DNA of 64,000 nt from Schizochytrium sp. CCTCC M209059 (Eukaryota; Sar; Bigyra; Thraustochytrida; Thraustochytriidae): the NCBI GenBank assembly GCA_000818945.1, contig KN805452.1:7501-71500 (forward strand). Reading direction: 5' to 3'. A program made the translations under genes and the position numbers. Position 1 is the first letter of the stretch; every line of letters starts with the position of its first letter. A model generated the notes under the pieces. It made no database searches. It had not been told where the DNA came from and saw only the letters and a program-made list of their open reading frames with translations. This document shows, in pieces, positions 21,635 to 30,156 of this stretch.

Positions 21635-22930
21635 TTAGGCATCCGAGCTAGTGGCACTTGCCTTGGCGCCGGAACTACCGGCTTCCTCTTGGGCTCTGGC
21701 CCTCTTTGGGGCCCTCTTTGGGGCAGGAAGCGGCATAGAAAGTGACCAACCCGTCTGCGTTCTCGCCGTGAGCTCACCATCTTGCACAGTAAAGTGCTCG
21801 GGGTAGCGGAGAAAGAGATCAAGGTTCTCAGTGAGGTATCCCTCAGGGTCAGCGTGCATCTTGTCTTTGACAGAAATTTTCTTGAGCTCGCTCTCCGACG
21901 CAATACCAGGGAGAACAATTTTATCCGGCAAATCAAGATTATACGACTCGGGGATTTCAATAAATCCGTCTAAATCCTTTTTCCCGAGTGCAAATTTGGG
22001 AAACAGAGGCAGGAGATGGTGGTCGCTCGCGTAGCGCAGCAGAGCACGCGGAAACCCAAAGTACTGATCGTCCGTCTCGCCGAGTGGGTAAACGTCCACT
22101 TTATTGTTTTGAACTTCAATCAGACCTGCGTTGTCGTATTCACCGATCCAGACGATGCTACCATTCATCACGTACCCGCGGGGTTCGAGAAAGCGCAGGG
22201 CCACATAGTGCAGCCACCACTCAGGGCAGTACCTTTTCAAGCAGTCGATGGGGGACAGCTGACCCGGGTAGCGAACCATCAAAGTGCAAGTTTTCCTGCC
22301 GTCACCAGACTCGGGTTTCTCCATGTGCATTTGAATTGGTGCTACGCGCGATCCAGTGGGCCGCGCCGTGTAATGTATGCCGGATGACGCTTGTTGTTCG
22401 ATCGCCCACTCAGGGGCGCGCGGACCCCTGGGCAGGCTCGCTTGGCCTAGCTTTACGAGTTTGGGATCCACCTCGAAGCCAGCAATATTCGAGCCACTCG
22501 AGCCGTAGGCAACGCCTCGATAATCACCATACCGCTGGATCCCAATTCTTTGACTGCGTTCTTTGTTGATCTCCTTCGCTGCTTGAACTTGAGCCGCCAT
22601 GTCTGCAAACTCGTCGTTCCTGTCCACGAGATGATAATGCTCATGAACGCCAAGCTCGCTCTCCAAGAGATGAAGAGTGATTGCATCGGGCTCTTGCGGA
22701 ACAATCAAGTCCTGCTCGTCCACGACCAGCTTATGGAGTGCCTTATTGCACTTGTACAGCGGCATGAGGGCGAGCGTGGATTCGGCTAAAAAGCTTAGGA
22801 TCAGGCGCCACACTAGCTCGGGTAGACGCCCATAGTTCTCTGTGGCACCATCGCTGCCCTGCTCAGTCACTTGCTTGAGCTTTCGAGGTTTCACCGTCAC
22901 AGTTCCTTCGAACGACATGAGTTGGGTCAT
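21635..22930 (-). CDS. F-box-like protein of unknown function
   Basis: This 431-residue protein has a possible F-box near the N-terminus (about 35-72: LPELVWRLILSFLAESTLALMPL...KCNKALHKLV), which would connect it to SCF ubiquitin ligases. The rest contains no domain I recognise. It holds a central region of alternating hydrophobic and polar segments (for example WWLHYVALRFLEPRG and DQYFGFPRALLRY) and a basic C-terminus (PKRAPKRARA) that could be a nuclear signal. Start is the ATG at 22930; another Met follows four residues later. The F-box call is weak because it rests on hydrophobic pattern only. Confidence 0.6.
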   Translation of the reverse strand: MTQLMSFEGTVTVKPRKLKQVTEQGSDGATENYGRLPELVWRLILSFLAESTLALMPLYKCNKALHKLVVDEQDLIVPQEPDAITLHLLESELGVHEHYHLVDRNDEFADMAAQVQAAKEINKERSQRIGIQRYGDYRGVAYGSSGSNIAGFEVDPKLVKLGQASLPRGPRAPEWAIEQQASSGIHYTARPTGSRVAPIQMHMEKPESGDGRKTCTLMVRYPGQLSPIDCLKRYCPEWWLHYVALRFLEPRGYVMNGSIVWIGEYDNAGLIEVQNNKVDVYPLGETDDQYFGFPRALLRYASDHHLLPLFPKFALGKKDLDGFIEIPESYNLDLPDKIVLPGIASESELKKISVKDKMHADPEGYLTENLDLFLRYPEHFTVQDGELTARTQTGWSLSMPLPAPKRAPKRARAQEEAGSSGAKASATSSDA

Positions 22931-23618
22931 GGTCTTTGCGCTCGAGCTTTTGATAAACGGATGCTACGTAGTGCGCTCGCTCTGTTTGACTTCTTCCGAG
23001 AATGCGATGACTTCTCGCGCAATTGGGTGTTTGCAGCTCGTCTTCTTCGAGGCCTATCGACACGCGGGTTCTGCTCGACTGCGTTCTGCAAAAATCTTGC
23101 TCACGCCGCCGCGCCGCAATTATGGCCAATATCAGTAGGCAGAGCAGAACCCGCTCTTGCTCCTAGCACTCTCCTTCTAAGCACTCGCTGTCTCTGTCGC
23201 TATCGCTATCGCTGTCGCGGCGTGAAGATCTCGTTTCTGCGAAACGCGGCTCACTCCTGCCCGGCCTGCCGGTTTCCTACTCCTCTTTCTTAGACCATGC
23301 CTCCTCATTTACTTACTGATAAATAGTAGAAGTAGCTATAGGCATAATAGCATAATTTACTAGTAGTACTACCTAGGCCTAGGCTAGTGTACTGCCTCTG
23401 CCTTGTGCACGCGCGCGCGCGTGCCAAAGGAAAGGATTGAGCGAGGGAAATACGGGGTCATCGTCCGCAAGCCTGCCAGTGTTTCTTGCGACCCGAGCTA
23501 CGTCCCTGCAAACGGCGACAAGTGGCCCAAGCTCGGACGTGTTCGTCCTTGACGCGCCGCGAAAGACGAGCCCAGCTCAGCACGTGCAGCCAAAGACGAA
23601 GGACCTGAAAAAGAAAGA
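22931..23618. other. Divergent promoter region
   Basis: This lies between the F-box-like gene and the PhoD gene, which diverge. It contains TAGGCCTA at 23374-23381, a short CG-alternating run near 23411 and CTATCG repeats near 23195-23215. I find no gene. Confidence 0.45.
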
Positions 23619-25682
23619 ATGAGGAGGGCCCTGCTCCTCGCATGGACGACGGCCTCGCTTGCGATAAAGCAGGGAAACGCAGTCTTTGCAGACCTACGAC
23701 TCGCGCCAGACCGCGAGCACGCGCCCTTTTTGCATGGAGTCGCATCTGCGGACCCGCTCACAGACTCGGTCTTGCTCTGGACGCGTATTACCACGGAAAA
23801 CGCTACGGCACAGGTCCGCTGGGCGCTCTGGGATTCGAGCGAGGGCTCAGGACAGAGCTTTGAGGCGCCTTTGGCCGGCGGTCTTGTCACGAATGTCACT
23901 GCAGACGATGATTACACGCTTACGGTGACCGTTGACAGCCTGGCTGCCGCCAAGGCCTATGTGTACCAATTTGAAGCCGAAGATGGGTCTCGTTCTGTAC
24001 TGGGGAAAACCCGCACAGCGAGCGCCGCAGGGGTCGAGAATGTCACACTAGCCTTCACTTCGTGCTCCTCGGTATGGTCCGGTCACTTTAACCACTACAG
24101 AGCCATCGCAAATGACGACTCGCTTGAATTCTGGGTCCATCTGGGCGATTACATCTACCCCGAAATCGATGTCTCAGAGACGTACAGAGTGCCTAAAGGT
24201 CTCTGCGAGCATACGTGGTTTGAGGGTATCGGGGATCTGCAGAGCCAGGACCCGAGCGAAAACGAAGACGCTTACGTGGCTGCCATGGTCGAAGCTCTCG
24301 ACTGCGACGCTTCAGATCTCGAGCTCTATCGCTGGGTCCAGGCATTCTACCTTTTGGACCCCGATCTGCGTGCTGCGCGTGCCGCGCACCCTGTGATTGT
24401 TAGTTTCGACAATCATGATCTTGCCGACACGGACAACGCGCTCGAGGGCTCCAGAAAGGCTGCCTTTGAATGGGTCCCGCAGCGCCATGTGCTTCAGCCT
24501 GCCGAGACGCCCGGTGGCAGTCCGCTTGTCAGCACGCTGCGGCATTTTCGATTCGGAGGCGACCTCTTGGACCTGATCATGCTTGACACCCATAGCGGCC
24601 GTCTGTCCAACGAGACGGGCTTTCTGGGCGAAGCACAGCACGAATGGCTTGACGAAACGCTGGCAAACTCCTCGTCCGTTTCGTGGCGAATGTTTGGCCA
24701 AGCCAAGGGTTTCATGTCCTTTTCTTTGAACCGCGCCGCCGAGGGCCTTCAGCTGTATTTTGGGATTGCCTTTGCTCTTGCCATTTCCCTGCTTGCAACC
24801 TGCGTGGGTAGCTCTGTAGTGGTGGCTCATCGCCGGCGTCCCCGCAATGAATCGCGAACGCTCGATCTCGTTGCAGGCGAGAGTCCCAAAGTGCAGGAGT
24901 CCTCGCAGGAGCAAGATTCATCCGCCGATCAGGGCACTCGCGGATGCCGATCCAAATGTCAAAGTTGCGTTCGCGCGACCGGCCAGTCCCAGGTTGTTAT
25001 GGCTGTGCGTACGGCCCCGCGAGGTCTTCGTTGCTGCACGTGCTGCGGCGTTGCAACCCTCATTATTGTCTCGGTTCTTTGGGCAGCTGCGATCGGGTAT
25101 TCGCGCTCCAGATTCGACTCGACCGAGATCAACTATTTGGAGAAGGCGATCACTGAGAACCCTCGGGAGACCTGGGACTTTTATCCTCAGGACCGCGAAC
25201 GCTTTTTCGCCACTCTCGAGGCTCGCGACGTGGCATCGAACAATCTCGTCGCGTCTGGGGACCTGCACATGACTTATTTTGCGGACATTGTGCCGTACGA
25301 TCAGGACAATGCCGATTCGCTTGTCTTTTATGATCCCGAGACGTACGCGGGTAAGCGCTACGGCGGTGAGCTTTTACCCTCGAGTGGATCGCGTGGCAAT
25401 TTGAACGAGCAGATCGAGCAATTCACTGGCCTGGGCACCGATTCCTCGCTTAACGCAGGACTCACCAAATTTCTCGAGGGGGTTGTACGCCTCTGCAACC
25501 CTCATTTTCGTTATTTCGACGGCAAGGAACATGGGTACGGCACGCTTACGATTACACGCGATCGTGTTCATGCGCGCGTCGATCATTACCCCATTCTCTC
25601 CGTTGTCTCTGAGCCGTCTGCCTCGGTTGAGATGGTCATGCGGGATGCAGAGAACAAGTGGGAATCTGCGTCCACGCTGTGA
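23619..25682 (+). CDS. PhoD-like phosphatase with inserted transmembrane hairpin
   Basis: PhoD enzymes are secreted or surface phosphodiesterases/alkaline phosphatases. The 687-residue protein starts with a signal peptide (about 1-24), then a beta-sandwich N-domain. The metallophosphatase core follows, with FTSCSS, HLGDYIYPE, SFDNHDLADT and LDTHSGR. After FGQAKGFMSF the domain is interrupted by a hydrophobic helix (about 380-403), a Ser/Gln-rich basic loop of about 68 residues and a second helix with a Cys cluster (about 472-493). The core then resumes (RETWDFYPQDRERF, VASGDLHMTYF). The insertion keeps the frame without stops. If both helices cross the membrane, both catalytic halves stay outside and the loop is cytosolic. 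An unspliced intron is less likely because the segment is strongly hydrophobic and in frame. Confidence 0.85.
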   Translation: MRRALLLAWTTASLAIKQGNAVFADLRLAPDREHAPFLHGVASADPLTDSVLLWTRITTENATAQVRWALWDSSEGSGQSFEAPLAGGLVTNVTADDDYTLTVTVDSLAAAKAYVYQFEAEDGSRSVLGKTRTASAAGVENVTLAFTSCSSVWSGHFNHYRAIANDDSLEFWVHLGDYIYPEIDVSETYRVPKGLCEHTWFEGIGDLQSQDPSENEDAYVAAMVEALDCDASDLELYRWVQAFYLLDPDLRAARAAHPVIVSFDNHDLADTDNALEGSRKAAFEWVPQRHVLQPAETPGGSPLVSTLRHFRFGGDLLDLIMLDTHSGRLSNETGFLGEAQHEWLDETLANSSSVSWRMFGQAKGFMSFSLNRAAEGLQLYFGIAFALAISLLATCVGSSVVVAHRRRPRNESRTLDLVAGESPKVQESSQEQDSSADQGTRGCRSKCQSCVRATGQSQVVMAVRTAPRGLRCCTCCGVATLIIVSVLWAAAIGYSRSRFDSTEINYLEKAITENPRETWDFYPQDRERFFATLEARDVASNNLVASGDLHMTYFADIVPYDQDNADSLVFYDPETYAGKRYGGELLPSSGSRGNLNEQIEQFTGLGTDSSLNAGLTKFLEGVVRLCNPHFRYFDGKEHGYGTLTITRDRVHARVDHYPILSVVSEPSASVEMVMRDAENKWESASTL

Positions 25683-25689
25683 TTGCTAA

Positions 25690-25754
<65 letters not shown>

Positions 25755-26188
25755 CATCTCTTTCTCCCGGGCTCGGAACCAAAACCATTTTATCCACTCC
25801 GGAACTGAAAGCAAGATCATGCGTGACCAACGAGACTCGTGTCTGTATAAACCACACAAAGGAGATAAGAAATCCATTTTTGTTGATGTACGTATGCGTC
25901 TGTTTGTTTAGTGGTCGCAGCTGCCTTGTAAGGAACCTACGTTGAACCTGAGACATGAAAATCCTTCAAGAAGAAAAGTAAGAAGACCGGGCCGAGCGCA
26001 GAACCAAAACCAGCGTTTACGACAGGAACGTGTCTGCGTGCGTGCGTGAGGGCCTGCGTGCGTGCGTGCGTGCGTGCGTGCGGGCCTACGAACAGACGCG
26101 CAGGCAGAACTGCTCGCGACCGTAGGGCGCGAGTGCAAGCGAAGCGCGAACAAGTTTGTATACGTAGTAAGCCTACGATCAGCAAACC
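25683..26188. other. Intergenic with ATTG array
   Basis: It contains 16 perfect ATTG units (25690-25753) directly after the PhoD stop, and GCGT repeats at about 26036-26082. No gene is seen. Confidence 0.6.
25690..25753. repeat. (ATTG)16 microsatellite
   Basis: Sixteen uninterrupted copies of ATTG begin 8 bases after the PhoD stop codon, so the repeat should be transcribed in the 3' UTR. Confidence 0.95.
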
Positions 26189-26824
26189 ATGGCATTTTTT
26201 GACAACTTTGCCAGAGCTGCTCGCAACGCTGCAGGTGATCACACGCGGGGCAGGGGAGACAACGTTCCTGATTTTTCGTCTTTTCTGAGCAGCATGGAAA
26301 CTTTTCTCCCAGCGCAACTCGATTCGATGCGAGAAGGTTTCGAGTCAATTTTCCTGGACGAAGGCGATCGACTGCGGCAGCAACAGCAGGGACGCACGCG
26401 TCCCCAACGCGACCGCCCATCACAAGGACGCCAAGATAATCACCAGCACCAACAACGCCACCAACGTCAGCAAGCATCATCGTCTGCTTCGCAAACAGAA
26501 AAAGTAGATTTCGCCGTGTATGGGGGATGTCCCTTTGAGACGTGGAGCGTCCGCGACTTGAAGAGGTTTCTGCAGGATGTCGCAGGGGCAGCTGACTGTA
26601 TCGAGAAGCGCGAGCTCGTCGCTCTGTGTCGGCAAAAGGTAAACTGGCCGTTGCCAGAAAGTACAGATAACGAAGCCATAGCATGCAGCATTTGCGCCGA
26701 TCGCGAGTTGGACGCTGTGCTGATTCCCTGTGGACACCAAATGTGTTCTGTTTGTTCGTATGCTCTCGAGACCTGCCCTATGTGCCGCGCGAGCGTGGAG
26801 CGCCGCATTCGCACGTACCGCTAA
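26189..26824 (+). CDS. RING-finger protein, likely E3 ubiquitin ligase
   Basis: The 211-residue protein ends in a C3HC4 RING finger: CSIC, 11 residues, CGHQMCSVC, then CPMC. It resembles the C-terminal RINGs of IAP, RNF34 and MULAN types that recruit E2 enzymes. Just before it is a short helical segment (WSVRDLKRFLQDV...CIEKRELVALCRQ, about 115-150) like the SAP/helical domain preceding the RING in RNF34-type proteins. The N-terminus is predicted helical, and the middle is Gln/Arg-rich low complexity. The target is unknown. The ATG is in ACCATGG, an ideal animal-type context. The RING assignment is strong; the SAP-like call is tentative. Confidence 0.85.
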   Translation: MAFFDNFARAARNAAGDHTRGRGDNVPDFSSFLSSMETFLPAQLDSMREGFESIFLDEGDRLRQQQQGRTRPQRDRPSQGRQDNHQHQQRHQRQQASSSASQTEKVDFAVYGGCPFETWSVRDLKRFLQDVAGAADCIEKRELVALCRQKVNWPLPESTDNEAIACSICADRELDAVLIPCGHQMCSVCSYALETCPMCRASVERRIRTYR

Positions 26825-27140
26825 ACAGAATACGCTCCCATCCATCCATCCATCCATCCATCCACCCACGCACGAACAGCGTAAGAAGACGCAAGCTGCA
26901 CCCAGACAAACTGGAAAAGAGACATCTCCGCTTGCACATCGCGATCAAGCAAATCATTCGTATAATACTTTTCTACCTCTTTTTCTTCTTCGTCTTCTTT
27001 TCCCTTTCTTCGTCATGAAGTTCTTCTCTAAATTACGATCTTGGCTTTCTTTTTTGGTCAAAAGTACAGGATCCTGCCGATGTCTGCATAAATGTAAGGT
27101 GAGAACTCTCTATCTTTCTGTCCGCTTGTCGAAAAGCTGT
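26825..27140. other. Convergent 3' region with CCAT repeats
   Basis: It holds six CCAT units at about 26838-26861 and T/C-rich tracts. No gene is seen. Confidence 0.5.
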
Positions 27141-27638
27141 TCATGTGTCTGTGGTACTGCCAAACTTTCTGTCAAAGAGGGTCACCTGGTACCGCTGACA
27201 TGGATCGCCTGCGAAGTACTCTAGCCAGAGTCCGCCCTCGACGCTTGCGACGGCGCTCGAGGACGACTTGGTAACCATGAGCGCCGAGACATCTCGGCCA
27301 AACTCTGATGCGTAGTTCGACGCGACGCATTCATGCAAAGCTTCCGCAGAATCAGCGGATGCGCAAGCGCTCGCGAAGCTTTGCATTACATGAGCCACCT
27401 GCTCTGCGGTGAAACCATTGTACGCGACGCTCTTTTTCTTGCGAAAGCACCCTGCTTCGCAGCGTTGCGAGACCGGCACTTCGTCTGCGATGCGCCACAG
27501 TTCTCTCGCGCTCGGATCCGCAAGCAGCGTCTGCATTCCAGCCCCAGACCGCGCCGTGGCCCCCGCCACGAGCATCGCGAGCACAGCCAGCCCCACGGCG
27601 AGCACGCTGGCCGTGTGCTTGCGCACGACGCCCATCAT
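27141..27638 (-). CDS. Small secreted protein sharing a module with the adjacent protease
   Basis: The conservative start is the first of two adjacent ATGs at 27638, giving 165 residues. The upstream frame stays open but is GC-rich low complexity. A signal peptide or anchor is evident (TASVLAVGLAVLAMLVAGATA, about 9-29). The mature part has five Cys and no catalytic motif. Its second half (MQSFASACASADSAEALHECVASNY) resembles the N-terminal part of the neighbouring M8-like protease (RRSFTACAAMKTPKALQACVENVY). The similar spacing of later Cys and hydrophobic residues suggests a shared domain of about 80 residues. The two genes diverge from a common 0.67-kb region. Function is unknown. Confidence 0.65.
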   Translation of the reverse strand: MMGVVRKHTASVLAVGLAVLAMLVAGATARSGAGMQTLLADPSARELWRIADEVPVSQRCEAGCFRKKKSVAYNGFTAEQVAHVMQSFASACASADSAEALHECVASNYASEFGRDVSALMVTKSSSSAVASVEGGLWLEYFAGDPCQRYQVTLFDRKFGSTTDT

Positions 27639-28306
27639 CCCGCGTCTCGCCGTTCGAGCTTCGTCGCGCACACACAAACCCAGCCGCCCGGCTGCCGGCC
27701 CAGCTCGCCAGCTCTCTGGCCCGCCGCGCTCGCTGCCCGACCGTGCCGCGGCCGGCCTTCTGGCCGCCTCCGCGCGGGACCTCGCGCGGGTCCCGGCTCC
27801 GCTCGCCCGCCCGCCCGCTCGGATGGATGCCCGAATGCCGAATGCCGAATGAAATGGGCGAAGGAGACAGGACCGCGACTGTCTCTCGTCCCGCGCACAC
27901 TCCTTTCCACGCCTGCACGCGCCCGCGCCGAGTCCACTTGGCCGGAGCTTTCTCCTCTCCTTGCCGCAGGGAGCAGAGCAAGCAGAGCAAGCAGAGCAAG
28001 CCGAGCAAGCCGAGCAAGCCGAGCAGAGCAAGCAGAGCAGCAGCCCGGAGAGCGCGCGCGGGGCCAGGCTGCGACGGGGAGGAGGAGCGGCGGCGGCAGA
28101 GACCGGCTGGTCGATCGATCGGCCGGTCGATCGAAGAGTGGTAGAACTACTACCCGGCTGGCTCGAGCGAGTCTGCGAACCACGCGAGCTCGAGCGCGCG
28201 GGTGTGGCGGCGAACACCGAGCGAGCGAGCCTGCGAGCGAGAGACCGAGCTCGCGTGTCCGGGGCGCACGGGGCAGGGAAGGAAAGAGAGAGAGGGAGTC
28301 AGTCTC
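27639..28306. promoter_or_regulatory. Shared divergent promoter region
   Basis: This 668-bp region separates start codons of two oppositely oriented secreted-protein genes. It is GC-rich and includes a 9-bp repeat array (units such as AGAGCAAGC and CGAGCAAGC) at about 27971-28044, a GAATGCC triplet near 27832-27850 and CGATCGAT-type palindromes near 28112-28135. Bidirectional promoter function is inferred from layout only. Confidence 0.4.
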
Positions 28307-29701
28307 ATGGCGAGGACGTGGAAAGCGCTCCTGGCGCAAGCAGCGCTGGCCGCCTGCGTGCTCGTGCAAGCTCACGTTGCGACGGATGCGGCGTGTGCGA
28401 CGGAGAACCTGGGCGTCGCGGTTTGCGACGTGGGGTCGCGCTTCACGAAGACGTCGCATTGCACCCGATTGGCGCGCAGGTCATTCACCGCATGCGCAGC
28501 GATGAAGACGCCAAAGGCCCTGCAGGCCTGCGTCGAAAACGTTTACACCGAAATGACGTACGTCGCGCCGGCCATGGTCGGTATCTTTGTAGATAAGGAC
28601 TTGAGCGCAGCGACTGCGCCAAGCAGCGACCTGTATACGGATGTGATCCTGTTCCAAATGACGTTCGGAAAGAGGTGCAAAAGTGCAAGCGTCTTGGTGG
28701 TGACCAAGACGGACGCATTCTTGAGCGATAGCGCGGTCGGCCTGCCGGCGGCCAATGAAACGCAAGAGGACGACCTGATCCAGCTTCATTTGGATATAGA
28801 GAACAATAATGTAGGCATCACCGGCGTTTTTGAGCGAGTTGTGAGCTACTGGAATGCCATTCTGCGAGGTTCGCCTATGCCCAAGTACGCGCGGCCCAGT
28901 TTTCTAGCCTTGGAATCCTGCGGTATCCCTGATGCATCTTTCGACGAAGTTAATCAGGGGCTTAAAGTTTTTGCCACTGTCAAGTCGATAGATGGTGAAG
29001 GCGGCGGGCTCGGGTATGCTGGCGTTTGTCTAACACTCGGCGGCCAACCTGTGACCGGTGTTATGGTTCTTGATCAAGCGGACTTGGCAAGTCTCAATGA
29101 GGACGGCTTGCTTGAGCACACGATCATGCATGAGATCGGCCACATTCTAGGCTTCGGAACGATATGGACCAAGCAGGTCAAGAAATTATCGTCCGACCAC
29201 CCCTTGTTCAAAGGCAAGAACGCCCGTAAGGCCTACCAAAAGCTTGGGGGGGAAGGCAAATTTGTCCCCGTTGAGGGTCAAGGCGGTTCTGGAACTGCCG
29301 GCGGACACTGGGATGAGGCCGTCTTTGAGGGTGAGCTCATGACTGGGTGGCTCTCGGGTCGCGCGCGGCTCTCGAGCGTGACACTTGGCGCTCTGAAGGA
29401 TCTCGGGTACCAGGTGAATGAGGACTATGCCGCCGATTACACCCTCCCTTCCACAGTAAAACGGCTTAAGCGCCGCAATACTGCCAGAGAGACCGTTCAC
29501 AACTTCACAAACGACATCTTACCTAATGATTACGCCGTCGATATTGACTCCTCTGGCAATGTTGTTGGCACAATTGAACTGCAAGCTCATGCGTCGCGCA
29601 TGGCAAAGGTCCAGAAAACAACGAAAGAGAATAACGACGATGACGGCGACGACGAAGAGGAGGCCAAGGACGAGGAAGAGGACGCAGGTAGTAGTAGGTA
29701 G
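28307..29701 (+). CDS. Secreted leishmanolysin-like (M8) metalloprotease
   Basis: This is a zinc metalloprotease of the metzincin type. The frame opens with GTG at 28202; the first in-frame ATG, at 28307, gives a signal peptide (ALLAQAALAACVLVQAHVA) and 464 residues. The active site is His275-Glu-Ile-Gly-His279 followed by ILGFG. The third zinc ligand is His334 in GTAGGHWDE, and the Met-turn is in ELMTGW (about Met345), as in leishmanolysins. LSSVTLGALKDLGY closes the domain as usual. The N-terminal 110 residues form a Cys-containing module similar to the divergent neighbour. The C-terminus ends in an Asp/Glu-rich disordered tail. It is shorter than GP63 and lacks most of its disulphide-rich C-domain. 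Confidence 0.85.
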   Translation: MARTWKALLAQAALAACVLVQAHVATDAACATENLGVAVCDVGSRFTKTSHCTRLARRSFTACAAMKTPKALQACVENVYTEMTYVAPAMVGIFVDKDLSAATAPSSDLYTDVILFQMTFGKRCKSASVLVVTKTDAFLSDSAVGLPAANETQEDDLIQLHLDIENNNVGITGVFERVVSYWNAILRGSPMPKYARPSFLALESCGIPDASFDEVNQGLKVFATVKSIDGEGGGLGYAGVCLTLGGQPVTGVMVLDQADLASLNEDGLLEHTIMHEIGHILGFGTIWTKQVKKLSSDHPLFKGKNARKAYQKLGGEGKFVPVEGQGGSGTAGGHWDEAVFEGELMTGWLSGRARLSSVTLGALKDLGYQVNEDYAADYTLPSTVKRLKRRNTARETVHNFTNDILPNDYAVDIDSSGNVVGTIELQAHASRMAKVQKTTKENNDDDGDDEEEAKDEEEDAGSSR

Positions 29702-30156
29702 ATTGAGCAGAAATAGGGGTAGTAGTACGAGCGCAAACTCAAGGCGCGCAAGGGCCAGGTTCGCGACATTCGCACGGGCAAGGTCGCGAACTATGGTGGA
29801 GAGCCTAGCTCTTGTACGCAAACAACAAAACTTTTGCGATGATTTTCCAAAAAAGCTTTGGCGACGGAAATTGTGTGTGATGGTTGCGCCTCCAATGAGG
29901 AAGCTATGAAACTTTTGTAGAAAATCTGCATTTATCAGCAAATCTTCATGCATGATGCCTTTTGCGCTGGTGTGCTGACCTCAAGATCAATCATCAACGT
30001 TAGATTTGAAACTCAAAAACCAAATTTCCGGCTTATTACTGGGTATGGTGAGCAGAGTCGCGGCGCATGGAGGAAAGGGGTGCTTGCTGAGGACAACAAC
30101 CCGAATTGTTGCGGCGAGGTTCTTCGTGTTGGAGTTTTCGGGAATGCTCATCCGTC
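29702..30156. other. Convergent 3' region
   Basis: This lies between the protease stop and the vWA gene stop. No gene or strong repeat is seen. Confidence 0.5.
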
